Source of the DNA: Pyrrhoderma lamaoense
Lineage: Eukaryota > Basidiomycota > Agaricomycetes > Hymenochaetales > Hymenochaetaceae
Reading direction: 5' to 3'
NCBI GenBank assembly: GCA_002794735.1
Contig: NBAZ01000013.1
Span: 496,001-560,000 of the forward strand
DNA length: 64,000 bases
Shown in pieces: positions 1-11,908 of the stretch. Made by a program: the position numbers and the translations under genes. The notes beneath the pieces are model-generated. The model was given only the letters and a program-made list of their open reading frames with translations, ran no database searches and had not been told where the DNA came from. The stretch's first letter is position 1. The number at the start of each line of letters is the position of its first letter.

Positions 1-1429
1 TGTTTGTGCCGAGTCTAATTTATGTCGGCGTATCCTTTGTACAAAGGGCTTATTCTATTTGTTATTATATTCCCTAAATCAATTTCATACATTGGAAATA
101 AACCTATAACCTCATTTTCACCCCTAGATAACTACTTATTCTCTTTTTGAAAAGCAAATTCATCTTAAGAGTGCGCCCGCGAGATTCCTCCTTTCAAATA
201 TAATACTAAGCATAAGTTCTATTAAGCAATACAGATGGCTTCCATATGTACCTAGCGTGGCGATGAAATTTCAACAGCGATGTTATTGAGAAAGATAGGG
301 ACCACACGCCCTTGAGAGAAAACGAACGTACTCGCTACTGGGATATTAAATGATTTATGAAGGGAGATGGTGAAGGAGAAAGAAAGAAAAGTACGTGTCA
401 GGTACCGACTAAGGTTCTTTTTACCCTCCTCTCCTTGTATTTGTTTGTTCTTGATTTTCTTTCCCTTCCCTCCGGTTGAAGTTTCCTATGCATCTTTATT
501 TGTGTGTATATTGGCATATCGTATATGACTGGATCCTCTCTTCCCTTCATAAATTCTCTCACCTTCGTGGCTCATCTTTAGCTCAGCGAATGATCGTATT
601 AGGTAGTCTGAGATTGAAAGGTGGAGAAGAAGTTTTATATATCTATATTCTTGCACTCTTTCTCTTCCCCCTCTTTCTTTCTTCATACTTCTTAACGAAG
701 AAGAATTGGCTGTTGTTTATTAGATTGTTCTCCCGCGGGTAGGATGCTTCTTGAGTCTTTTGGTAGGATGAACGGATGGCTGTGAAACCTGCTTTATACT
801 TCCACTCATTCAAATCTCTTTCCCTTGTACTGTGTGGCGTGGTTCCTGACCTAATCCTTTCCCTTCTTTTTTCCAGAATGCTAAATATAGACTAATATTT
901 GATTCAAGATGTTCAGATGCTGATGGAGAGACTACAAGGAAGAGGTAATAACATATGCCTACATGTGAACTCCTTTTCTTAACTGGGAACATTAAAGAAG
1001 AGAAGAAGGGGAGAGGAGGGGGGACGAGGAAATGAGTGTTAACGAAACGGACGGATCTCAATGTTAACGAAACTAAGAAAAGGGACAGACGAGTCGGAGC
1101 CCGGAACTAACTGATATAGTGCGTTTTAATCTCAATGAAAAGGAAGGGTAGGGGGAGGGTAGGGAGCAGAGAAGAAGGAGAGATGTGGATTTACATCTAT
1201 TATTAGATACTCGCTCGGGACCACAGCCACGGGGTCAAAATGTTTATTCGAGTGTCGATGAAAGGGCCCGCGAGCTCGCGAATATAAAATAGACGTTAGA
1301 CGTTAACCATTCTTGCGAAGTCGGAAAAGGGGGGAAAGAGGACAATTTTAATGGTTGTTATGGGCACTGGGCACACTATGCTTTTATTTTTACGCAATAG
1401 AGCATTCATCTTCCTTATTAAGCGTGGTG
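1..1429. other. Left-edge stretch without a recognisable gene
   Basis: Nothing coding could be supported here on either strand. The short open frames have no recognisable family features and overlap one another on opposite strands. The stretch contains purine-rich and pyrimidine-rich tracts, and its right end is the 3' flank of the SNIP1-like gene that ends at 1430. Confidence 0.5.
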
Positions 1430-2729
1430 CTAGGCGTCATCATGCAGCAGAACATATTCACGTGTAGACATGCCGAATTTGATAACTAGAGTGGGTTGGT
1501 TTTAATTTTATGTGGTTTGAGGATAAGTGAGTAAGTTGATGAATGTCATTTCGTTCCAGAAAAAGAGGGAAAGCGAGTAAGTGCCAAGGAAAAAATGTAT
1601 AGACTTAGGTCATATGCACGTACCATCTCCCATTTGGAGTTCATAGAAACGAGAAGTCGGTATTGCTTCACCGTTAACATGCGTTTCGTTTGTAGATTCA
1701 AGGTCAATTATAAAAGGTCTGATACAATAGCCTTAGAAATAATACAAGATCTATCAATTGCACGACTTACTTTATTACAGCCTTGGAATTTCCAAATTCG
1801 TCTTTTTGCATCACCTGTCGGTCTGAAGACAAATGTGGCTGTTGGTATAGTAACATTGGGTGTAAAGGGGGAGGAAAACGTACGCTGAATAACGGCATGT
1901 TGTTTAGAACAAGATGGGTGTTCTACATAGATATCAACAACGGCCTTGTCTCGACCGATTAAGTAACAGCTTTGACGGTGGATATGGAAAAGATCTATGA
2001 AGCAGTATTAAAATTATAAACATACAATTTTTTGATATATGAATGTTAAGAAATACCTGTTTGTTCTTTACCCTTAAACACATACAGCCTCCAACCGACA
2101 GTAGGCTTTCGGGCTTCGGGAGGTTCATTATACTTTAGGATCGAAGATGTTCCATCAGAATGCCGAACAGTATTCGTTGCAGCGGCCAATAGTCCAGATG
2201 GTTTAAAGTTAGGTTTTCCTTTTTCGACATCTTTTTTGTCCTCTTTTTCTGCTTCTGAATCAGATCCAGCAGGTGACCTTGAACGAGAAGAATGTCGACG
2301 TCGAGAATCACGATCACGGTCATAGTGAGGATTAGTGTTTGTCGAGGGACCTGCTCGTCGGTCATCGTCTCGGTCCCTATACCTTGACCTGTCCTCCTGG
2401 CCTCGCCCGCGGTCACGGTCGGGGTCTCGATCCCTGTTGCGCCTTCTATCCAGCTTGTCCTTGCTACGGCTTCTATTTACCTGCCTAAGACTGCTCTCGT
2501 ACCGTCCATCTCTATCCTTTCCTTTCTCCCTGTCTGGTCCCTGTCTACTTTCAATGTCTCTGTCCCTTTCATCGTAACGTCTCCTCCTGTACCTGTCATC
2601 TCGTCCACCATGTATATCTGACTCTTCTTCGTCCCTGTATCTTTTTGGTTTACTATCGCGATAACCCCTGTCTCTGTCCTGAGTACTACGACTCCGATCT
2701 TCTGAATGAGGAGATCGTGAACTACCCAT
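1430..2729 (-). CDS. PML1: SNIP1/Pml1-like FHA-domain protein (RES complex)
   Basis: Homologue of human SNIP1 and yeast Pml1, the FHA subunit of the RES (pre-mRNA retention and splicing) complex in the nucleus. The first exon encodes about 170 residues rich in Arg/Asp/Ser (RS/RD repeats). It is followed by the family signature KPNFKPSGLLAAATNTV and YNEPPEARKP. Four downstream exons can be joined in frame: HIHRQSCYLIGRD (FHA beta strands), EHPSCSKQHAVIQ, then PFIIDLESTNETHVNGEAIP, and a last exon VIKFGMSTREYVLLHDDA before the TAG at 1430-1432. Splice phases agree across all joins, for example G|AT making Asp at 2057/1994. The usual FHA 'STNGTHVN' loop reads STNETHVN, so the Gly is replaced by Glu. 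The start MGSSRSP at 2729 is preferred over an ATG three codons upstream. No frame break was found in this gene. Confidence 0.93.
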
Positions 2730-2831
2730 TACGAACAAGATGAGTATTTGGAAGTGATCATTTACAGTGGTCTGATGACCTTATTGAACTAAGGAGCGTA
2801 GTTATAACATCCATTTGGTTTACCAAATAAG

Positions 2832-2913
2832 TCCTCGGTGGTCCAACGGCTAGGATAGCTCGCTTTCATTCCACATGAACCGAGCCGGCCCGGGTTCGAC
2901 TCCCGGCCGGGGA
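2832..2913 (+). tRNA. tRNA-Glu(UUC) with an 11-nt intron
   Basis: Cloverleaf folded by eye. The acceptor stem TCCTCGG pairs with CCGGGGA (one T-G pair). The D-arm contains GGCTAGGAT, the anticodon stem is GCTCG/CGAGC, and the T-arm is CCGGG-TTCGACT-CCCGG. The anticodon loop plus insert is 18 nt. With CT TTC A as positions 32-37 and C as position 38, the anticodon is TTC (Glu) and the intron is TTCCACATGAA, directly after position 37 as in canonical nuclear tRNA introns. Mature length is about 71 nt before CCA addition. An internal box B (GGTTCGACT) is present. Confidence 0.93.
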
Positions 2914-4352
2914 ATAATATTTTATGTCTTGTTATTGAAAATAGTGAAAGATACGTGGAAACTATTTTTTTCTATCAAAGTACATATCATCTGATAAAGA
3001 AATCGAATGTATCCATAAGGCTCGATGGATGTATATCATATTATATTTCCCGATGTCTTTGCTTGATTATTTCTAAGATGACGATAAATTAGAGCCCAGT
3101 CACTACTTATTAATCTTAATAGTACTTGATACAAGGAAACACGGGTTACTTGCTGTGGAAATTCTCTAAGAGACTGCCTTCTCTTTTTACTTGAACAGTA
3201 TAAATTACATTTGCATTATTTTGAGTGATTGTTTTTATAAACTGAGTTAAAGCACCCATAAGTAAAAGTGGATACATTGAATCCGAGTCGCCTAGCTTTT
3301 CCTTGTTGGGTTAGCTTTGGAAATTGAGTTTGTCAAGGCTATTAAAGGTTACAATCTCATGGAATGAAACACTGGTATATCCTGTCTCTATATATAGATG
3401 GATGAGTAGATAGCTTATACATGCTAGTGTTCGAATATGATGAGCCTACAGGCTTCATATGCCTTAAACTCTGCTAACTCACATATCCGTAGATTATTCT
3501 GAAGATTCGAGAGTATCGATCGGCCTTAGATATTTAAGCTCAAGAAACTATTTAAGGTTAAGACACACGGTTAAAGAAATCACATCAGTTCCCTGCTAAG
3601 AATATATTGTACGCACCTTCATACAATAGATATCATTTTAGCGAACCTCGTGTAGTACTGAAAAAGAAGGGAGGAAGAATTCCATTATTTCTTTGAGTGT
3701 GATACCTGAAATTTGGCTCAGCGAATGACTGGAACACGGGCAATCTTGTGAGATTATATCGAATTATGATACTTTAAACTACTCGATCAAGACCAATTGT
3801 AAAGATCCTAGTGTTCGGGAGAATACACTTGTTATACAACAAATCTACTAGAACGATGAGTTAATAAACTTGAATGGCGAAATCAGCAAACCGAAGTTGT
3901 ATGTCAATTAAGAGAGAACAGCTTAAGCAAAGACTTTACATATTCTGAGAAGCAAGTGACATAATGCAGGTTTGTAAGGGGAAGAAGAAAATCTGCACTT
4001 CTTCGGAAGGAATAAGATAAAGTAAATCAGCTGTGAATATAGTGGCCACTCGGCGCTGAAAAGAAGCTCTCAGATATCAGCATTCATGCATCTTGCCGAG
4101 AAGATTTGAGGCAACTAAACCAATCCCTGACTTGCTTGAGAACTTCCATGTTTTTTCCCTTAACGGAGAGCATTACATTTTACAAAGTTAGCTCGTTTAT
4201 TAACCGTTCGTATTTTTTATAGCTCCTTAATTTAGTATAGCGGTAAATATAAAAAACTGAGTAGCACAACTCTTTTTTCGGCTCATAAAGCCTTTTCTAT
4301 TGAGCGCCTTCCCGTAATAGTGGGTGTATATTGCAAAAATGGTGTGCAATGC
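2914..4352. other. Intergenic stretch, no gene seen
   Basis: About 1.4 kb with stops in all frames and no open segment resembling a known family. It lies between the tRNA and the 3' flank of the Tma23-like gene. No repeat or mobile-element end was seen. Confidence 0.5.
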
Positions 4353-4419
4353 TTAACGTGAACATCCAAATAGCAAAGTGACATAAAACATACAAAAACA
4401 CATGTGTACCCTAGAATAT

Positions 4420-5647
4420 TTACGAATCAGAATCAGGCTCTGAGGTCTTTCGACTTCGTTTTGCCTTCTTCTCATCTTCTTCGCTTTGCGTCTCTCTTTC
4501 TCTTCCTGCTCTGGGGTAAGACATGACTCTGGCTCGCAAATCCGTTCTTCCTTAGTTCGCCGTTTCTTTTTCTTCTGTGTTTCAGATAAATCACCTTCTC
4601 CGCTTTTTTCCTCCCTCTCACGTTTCCTTCTCTTTAGTTTCTTTTCCTGTTTTTCCACTATTTCACCCTCATTAGAGTGCAGTCGTTGACGTTTTTGTTC
4701 TTGAAGAGCATCGAAAGACGGAGGTGGCTCGGAAGTTGATCCTTCGATACCCTTTCCCTTCTCCTTTCGCAACTTTTCTTTCTTTTTCTCCTTTCGCATT
4801 AACTTCCTCGCTGCCTTATCACCCACTTCATTAACGTCCTGCTTCTCCCTTGCCTTTTTCTTCTCCTTCCGGTCTCTCTTCTCCTTCTTGACCTTTCCCT
4901 TCTTAACTTTATCCTCCAAATCCAACTCGATTTTGCTGTCTTCCTTCCTTTTATTCATTACCGCCTGCGATGAACATCCCGATATGTTAATATTCATATT
5001 TGTATTCGAAGGCGTTAAAGCCGAAGTCGAAGCAAGAGTTTCCTCAATTTCTTCGTTAATTGAATCTGGGCCAAGTACGGGGCCTCGGAAAAAGCGTGAA
5101 TACAGTCCTCTTCGGGCGGCATCTCGTTTTGCAGTAGCGACGATGCTCATCCTTGCATTACTAGAAGATGCTTCTGAGCTTGAAGGAGTGGATGTACCAG
5201 ACGATGCGGGTGTACCAAATATCGGTCTTTTGTTTGATATCAGGCCTGTGCTGGTTCGTAAGAGTGAGGGAAGCTGATCTGGGATGTCTGACTCCTGAGA
5301 TATTACTATATCAGAATGGATTGTTGCTCCAATTTATAATTGAGAACTCACAGCACTGTTCGATTCATCCTCATCTTGATGAATTTTCACTTGAATTGTC
5401 TTGGCCGCAATATTGAAAACACTGATTGGAGAATATGATCCAGAATTTAGTTCCCTTGTTGTATTAGAGGATTTTTCAGCGACTTACTGATCCCAGAAAG
5501 GGAACGCTTCATCTCTATCTTTTCCGAGGCCTGACAGTGTTCTCTTTTGCGGGATAGTCAGTGGTTTCGATATTGAGCCATGTCTGAGACCAGACCCCTC
5601 CCTGACCACCCCTGCGCAACTAGATACGAATGTCCGTCGAGTGGCAT
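4420..5647 (-). CDS. Tma23-like, lysine-rich ribosome-biogenesis protein
   Basis: Resembles the fungal Tma23 family: a short N-terminal G-patch-like segment followed by a long basic tail, acting in nucleolar ribosome assembly. The start is MPLDGHSYLVAQGWSGRG at 5647, followed by ISKPLTIPQKRTLSGLGKDR and DEAFPFWD. Then come an intron, IAAKTIQVKIHQDEDES, another intron, and an exon with RRGLYSRFFRGPVLGPD before about 150 residues dominated by Lys/Glu/Arg. The frame breaks once between SGRG and the next segment: the G-run at 5595-5598 has four bases where five would keep the frame. A second +1 near the C-terminus would give an acidic end TSEPDSDS with stop TAA at 4420-4422. Without it the frame runs to 4353. 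Family assignment rests on the N-terminal block. Confidence 0.75.
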
Positions 5648-5908
5648 GAAGTTGGAGTTGCCTTAAACTTGGAGCATATGGTTAACGTGCCCATCAAAAA
5701 TTATGATCAAGACAAATGAAGATCGACACAGTGATCGACGCCCCTTAAAAGGTATCTGCTCAATCCTTTCATATATTTCCACTTTCCTCAACAACCATCT
5801 GAGGCCACCGAGCCACAGTCGAAGCCGCTCGACGGCACATTACACCCACTTCTTTCAACGACGTCAACTGTACATTTCTTATAGAGAGAGCTGAACGATA
5901 CTCTTTTG
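5648..5908. promoter_or_regulatory. Divergent promoter region, Tma23-like / unknown gene
   Basis: About 260 bp separates the start codons of two divergent genes, so it must hold both promoters. No specific element could be assigned. The right part is pyrimidine-rich on the + strand, as is common just upstream of fungal starts. Confidence 0.5.
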
Positions 5909-6806
5909 ATGGAAATGACTTACGTTGCACTGGCGAAATCGCTTGGGTTTTCCCTCAAAAACGCCTCCTCTTCTTCATCTACCACTACCACTGCAACCTC
6001 AACTGAGTCGTGTACAGGTGCAAGCTGTGCAGTGACGAACTCAAAAGTATCTCTACGCTCTCAGTCCGTTGACTGGTCATCGGAAACCACCACTAAATCA
6101 GAATCTACGTCTATGGAGACCACATCTAGCTCACCATATTCACCGTCTAAATCCATAGAAGTAATATGTCCACTGGATAGGGAGTCCATGAGGATAAACA
6201 TGGACTCAGGAGTGCTTTCAAAAACGGAAATTCCTGAAGATACTGTAGGGGACAATAAGACAGAAATTGACTTCGAGAGAGACGTTGAAGCAATATCAGA
6301 CATCGCATCTTCACGCTCTTCATCCCCAATTACTGTCTCTATAAACTCAAATAACCACCCAAATGGACCTTCATTAACAGCAAAATCCAATACAGCTCCT
6401 GCTCTAGAAAATAAATCTAAAAGCAGTGAGGAATCTTCAAATCCGAAATTAGATGCTGATATTCCAATATCATCCTCTAGTCAAGTACCTACAAATAGGA
6501 TTGATGATAGCAGTACGTCTTATCCTTCTCGCACATCTTATTGCTAAACGAAGTCTTTCATCTTTTTCTTCCTTTATATCGCTTTTATATACTATTGTCA
6601 TATATATAGTCACCGACGAACAACTTCACCAAGCCAAGGTGTTAATTCTTGACCTCTTAGGATGGGGAGTCCCACCAGAATATCTCGTCCAACGAGGTAT
6701 CTCCCTAGCCCTTCTCTACACTGTTTTTACGGACCTACGACTTCAATTGCCAGACAGCATAATTGCTGACTGTATCACACTTGCCAACGCAACCACGAAA
6801 TCCTAA
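5909..6806 (+). CDS. Ser/Thr-rich protein of unknown function
   Basis: Two exons. The first, starting MEMTYVALAKSLGFSLKNA, is about 195 residues rich in Ser/Thr/Asp/Glu and predicted to be disordered. A donor GTACGT at about 6512 and an acceptor ending TATATAG at about 6609 join it in frame to a compact C-terminal module of about 65 residues. That module contains HQAKVLILDLLGWGVPPEYL and later LYTVFTDLRLQLPDSI, and ends at TAA 6804-6806. It is probably a small helical domain and has the look of a conserved fungal unknown, but I do not recognise the family. Expression may be tied to the divergent Tma23-like gene through their shared upstream region. Confidence 0.7.
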
Positions 6807-8046
6807 CATCATTATTTTTCACTTGCAATTCTGCTTCATACCTTCAAGCCTATAACTCAGTAAACCTTTTGAAAGAATCAAAAGGTGTTGTTGCATTCTT
6901 CCTTTTCTTTAATCTTTACCCTCATCCCTTTGTCCTGTGTGTATTACCATGCTCGCATACGCTTATAGAGTCATGATATCTTCAAACACCTCTTTTGAAC
7001 CAGTTGCACGTCAATGCAACCCTCTGTTCACTTTTCTGTGTAATTGTCATAATTCTTTATACTCGCTGCTGCTGATTCATATCCTTTTCTTTCTTTCTCT
7101 CTTAATACCTAGATCAATGATAAATCTCCTTCGAATAAGCATTGTGTACTACTATAATGTATTCTCTCATAGCATCTCAATAAGGCCATGTTCTCTCTGA
7201 TATATCTTACAAAATTATTATTGAAACATTAAGGAATGCAAACCCCAGTACCAAGGGCGCACGTGTATATTGCCAAAGTACCTAGGTGCTACAGATAACA
7301 ATGCACAGACAAAAAAATGCTGATGACTTGTTTTCAACTACGGATACACTAAAAGAGAGCGAGTTATCAAATGAAGGGAAGAGACAAAAAAAACACAGTG
7401 TGATTGCCGTGTATGGCTTGCAAAACAAGATGGGTTGATTAAATTGAAAAAAAAAATTGCTCTTGAAACACTAAGAAAAGAAGAAGATAAAAGAGGGAAG
7501 TCTATTAAACAAATTGAATGGCGTAAGACAAAGGCCGTCTTGTGTCGTGATTGACAAGAGTCGTCATCGTCCGTGAATGCTGATTTACGTAAAGGCTGAT
7601 AGTCGATGCCAGAGAGTTCCCAGGAAAGGGGGTGTAGATACAGAAATGATCGTGCTAGAAGTCCTTGAAACCAAAAAAAGAAAAGAAAAGAAAAGGGACA
7701 AATGCAGAAAGACCACAAAGGAAGAAGAAGGAAATTAGAATTCGATAGCGAAGGTGCAAAGCAGTAAGATTAAGCATTGAGTTGAGATTTTGAGGGCGCT
7801 AATAATTTTAGGGACGATGGTCTCCTACATATGATGTAGGGAGAGCTCAAAGGTGGAAAGCCAAGCAGAGGCCACATTCAGTCACAGTGCTGTACTAGCC
7901 GTACATCTCCCTTGCGGGACAGTACTTGGGAGGCGGACTTAAGTCGACTGTCCTCCGAGATGGCAGAAGCGACCTCATTGAAAGCACCCAATAAGGACCG
8001 AAAAATCCGTCAAACAGACATTTCACCCTTCATAGCATCTTGTATC
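6807..8046. other. Convergent 3' flanks, no gene seen
   Basis: Lies between the ends of a + strand gene and a - strand gene, so it is expected to hold two 3' untranslated regions. Open frames here are short and composed of low-complexity Phe/Ser/Leu translations of T-rich or A-rich tracts. A long purine-rich block lies around 7660-7740. Confidence 0.5.
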
Positions 8047-11000
8047 TTAGCGAGAAGGCTGATTTTGGTGGGTTGTAAATGGAGTACTGGGAGAAGAAGT
8101 CTCCCCGGTATTCGAAGCTTGATGAGACCGTCTACTTTGACGTCTTCCTGAACTAGGTCCAGAATTTCCACCTCCGACTACACTTACAGAAGTCCGTTGT
8201 CCTCCTGGGGGCTGTGAAGCTGAAGCTGAAGTTTCAACCTTGTCCCATTCATCAAGTAATTGTTGACCAACAGTAGGTTCAAGTTCAGTGCCATCACGAG
8301 AAACTTTTACTTCCCTTTCATGATTCCAAGGATTACGAAGATGTCTGGTACGATGGAAAGGTAACTTTTCGACACGTATCCACTGGATTTTGAAAGGTGA
8401 GCCCCATTGGCCTTGTTCTGTCTCCTGTCCTTGAATAGTGTCTTTTGGATTATCCACTGGATCCGAATCTAGCATAGCAGACTTGTCTTGTAGAATCGAC
8501 GTTGGCTCTGAGTGAATAGAACTTGGAAGAGCAGGCGACTTAGAAAGCTTTGAGATCACGAGTGTATCCTTACGTTTGATACGGTCCTCGTCTTCTACCG
8601 CCTGTTCTTCACTCGGTCCACGTATCTGCTGATCACGAACCGCTCTTAATGGAGCTTCCCTATCAAGCTCAACATCCGCCTCCTTCAACTGAGAGGCCAC
8701 ATTTTCTGCGTTAGCTGGGTGTGAATGTTCAGCAAGAGGATTTGCTAATGGCGAGTGATGAGGACCTATGGCAGGCGGTGCAGAGACTGGTCCAGTACGT
8801 TGCATCCAACGTGGTTTCTGCCTCTTTGTATTCCTGTCCGATGGCGGGGCCGTGTTTGGTTGTTCATTGCTTCCTTCTTTGACTCCAGTCGATAATTCTC
8901 CATTATCCGTGTCTGGTATTTGTAAGTCAAGATTTTTCTGCTCTTGGTCTGTGATAGGTTGCGGTGAAGCCTCTGCTAGTCGATGTTCACTCGGAGAAAA
9001 TAATAAAGGTGGTTTATCTTTCCCTTCGTCGTCCAGGTTGCCCTCTACTTCGTCTTCCTCACGTATACTTCCGCTGAGCTGTGAGCCTCGCCCTGCGGCG
9101 GAAGATGAAAGAGAGACCGCAGGGGAGTGTGTGTGATAAGAGTCGGAGCGTGAAGCCCACGAGACACGTTCGTCACTACCGACCGACTTGCCAATTGGAC
9201 CGGCCATCCTACCAAGTAAAAGATGAGATAAGGAATCCACAAAAAGAATGTCACATATAAAGATCTTACCTCGCGTACCCAAAGAATTCCCCACTCTTGT
9301 TTACCCCAAAAATAAGATACACATCTCTACTGGTACGGTAAGCCTGGTTCAATACGGTTTCGTTATGAGGTTGAGTAGCCCAGATTCCCTTTTGCACACT
9401 AATATCTAAGTCATGCTATGATAGGAAGCAAGTAAAAATGATAAGTTCACAAGGTTAACATGTGAGATAATATTCCTTACCTGGCTCAGTGACTTGAGTA
9501 TGAAGTAGCGTTTCGGGAAATGACGTGCGAGGAAACTGGACGAAGTGCTTCCTGAACTACTTGAGTGTTGGGGAGGGGATCGCGCTGATTCCGCTTGCCC
9601 AGAATAAACACTTTCTTGGGTGTCGATAGAGGCCTCTGACGGGCTCTGGGGAGTCTCTAAACTGGCTTCGGAGCCACTCAATCTCTTCCGCAGCTCCAAC
9701 TCTCTCTCCCGCTGTTCCTTCACCCAACGCGTGTGCATACCCATACCACGTTGTCCGCCTACACCTGCCCGCATGTCTTCCTCTTTCCCACGTACACGGC
9801 AAACAAGTCGAGGACAGCGTGGATCTCCAGGGCGTAACTGGACGCCATTAAACCGGTTCACAGCCTGATGAAGGTGTTCAGCGCTGGAGTAGTTGACAAA
9901 TGCACAATTCGACCGAGCAATGAGAAAGACACTCTGTACACCCGAAGTATCTGGCGAGCCCGCTTCTGAAGTTGAAGAACTAGCAGATGGAGAAAGCAGT
10001 CCAGAAGGTAATAGGGAAGGGGGAAATTGTGAACGAGTATCCGTCGGTGAAGAAGCACTCATATTTCCTGGGCGCGTAAAAAATCTCCACAGCTCATCGT
10101 GAGTAGCATCCCCGGGGACATTTCCTATCCACATAACCCATTCCGATCGTTGGATATTAGGATTTGCTCGCCTCTGTAACTGGCTTTCGCTGCTCTGCTT
10201 TGTAGATCCGGCTTGTTGGCCACGTTCGCTAACAGATTCCCCTAGGTTGAAGCTGCTGGGTAACACCTGTTCGGATATAGAAGTCTCCGCTCGTTGTGAG
10301 CGGGACGACGTAGGGCTTTGAACTGAATCCGCTCCATCAGCCGAAACAGTCCTCGACCCAAGTCCCATACTACTTTCTCGAGATGGAAACGAAGGAGACT
10401 GGGAAACCCTCATTGGAGATACAGAGGGAGGGGAGACAACCGCTTGGCCAACCCCCGGACCTGGATTCGGGCGGTTTCCATATGCATCGACATAGTACAC
10501 CGGATAGCGAGCCATAGACGAAGGAGTAGAATGAGGAGGTATGTACCACCATCTGGCCGCTGTTGATGAATTATCTTCTGGTGTCGTTGGAGAATGGGTC
10601 GTCATGTAAGTGTACGAATGTGTGTATTGTGTCCGTTGTAGGTGCTGATGTTGGGGCTGGTACGTAGAGTATGGGGGGTACTGAGGCGCTGAAGGAAGTG
10701 TGGAGTGGTAGCCAAACGATGGAAACGGTGGGGACGGTGTATACGGAGAATTCGCCCCCGAAGTTGGGCTTCTTCCAACGCTACCCCCATCAAAATCGTA
10801 CGCGAGCGTGGATGTGGACGATCGTTCTGGAGGTACACTAGGATGCGGATACATTGGAGGTTGTGTTGGACTAACTTGATAGAAATCTGAACGGGGTAAA
10901 GGTGGCATTCCATGAGGAGGTGGATGGACATAGGGGAATTGAGGTTGCGCTGCGTACACTGAAGGAGGGGGTTGCGCATAGTGTCCTACAAAATTTGGAG

Positions 11001-11908
11001 GATGCTGGGTGATAGGTTGAGGCTGCGGTGGAGTATGCCCATAGGAATTGTGTACACTTGATCCAGAAAGAGAAGGGGAATAATGATAGCCAGAGTCAGC
11101 CAAGGGAGAAGGCAGAGGATGAAAAGGTTGCTGCAACTGCGGTTGAGGTGTAGACTGACCATGTATGTGTCTACTTTGTTGTTGCACTTGAGTCGGCAGC
11201 GAGTGATGTTGTCTTCTCGTGGAAGAAGGGCGGGTAGATCGCGGGAAAGACTCAGGCATGTCTTCAGATCCGGGTCCAATACTGATATCAAGGCTTGCAA
11301 CTCTTGAAGACGGTACAGTACCAGTCTCCGCGATGGAGTTTTGGGTTAAAGAGTGACTTTGAGGGAACTTCTTGCCCTCTGCGAGACAGTCATGAACGTC
11401 TTTGAAAAAGGTAAAAGAGACGACTAATCAGACAACGGAAAGAGATGACTATTCTGGAACTTACGACGTGGAGGCTGAAGCAAGAGTGACGTGTCTTAGA
11501 GAGATGAGTAAAAACCTAGTCAGCACATAGTGTATCTGTCGGTAAGAGGCATCGGAGAAGGGAAACAAGAAAAAAATAAAAATTGAAAAAGAAATTAAAT
11601 GGCAATGTGTACCAAACGATCAGCCATATATGCACGGCAATCGCCGTTGGTATTGGCTCAAATAGAAATAGACACGTACCGTGACTGATGGCGTTTGTCA
11701 CGAGGCCTAGGCCAATGTGACTATTTGTATTGAAAGGCAACGCGTTCTTGAGAGGCATATTTCCTTCAAGTCTAGGACTTACAGTTCTTGACTGAGTCGG
11801 TGTTTTCAAGTCTTCAGCGTATATGCCAGGCATGTTTCCGGGACTCGGAGCTGCTTTTATTATAGGTGTCGCGGGGGCACTCGTAATTCGTGAGCTCTGT
11901 TCACTCAT
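8047..11908 (-). CDS. RRM + YTH domain RNA-binding protein (m6A-reader type)
   Basis: YTH domains bind N6-methyladenosine in RNA. Exons join in consistent phase from MSEQSSRITSAPATPI (11908) through two small exons to a large exon of about 600 residues rich in Pro/Ser/Gln/Tyr. This exon contains an RRM with RNP2-like WVMWIGNVPGDATHDELW and RNP1-like SNCAFVNYSS. The YTH domain follows: HFPKRYFILKSLSQ, then an exon with LDISVQKGIWATQPHNETVL, RTSRDVYLIF and NKSGEFFGYAR, then MAGPIGKSVGSDERVSW. After about 250 disordered residues comes the YTH C-terminal half PFKIQWIRVEKLPFHRTRHL, NPWNHEREVKVSRDGTELEP and VGQQLLDEW. The aromatic-cage Trp candidates are GIW and VSW. The RRM+YTH order matches fungal YTH proteins. 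Unlike most long genes here, its frame is continuous. The stop is TAA at 8047. Confidence 0.92.

Noticed and set aside
476..1061. Small coding genes at the left edge
   Set aside because: The open frames overlap on opposite strands, are rich in Leu/Phe or Ser from low-complexity DNA, and match no family.
2335..2577. Ser/Arg/Leu-rich frames antisense to the RS region
   Set aside because: These are the complement of the Arg/Asp repeats in the SNIP1/Pml1 first exon, which is proven by its FHA exons.
7338..7718. Open frame of 126 codons on the - strand
   Set aside because: Translation of an A/G-rich 3' flank giving Phe/Leu/Ser-rich sequence. It lies between two convergent gene ends.
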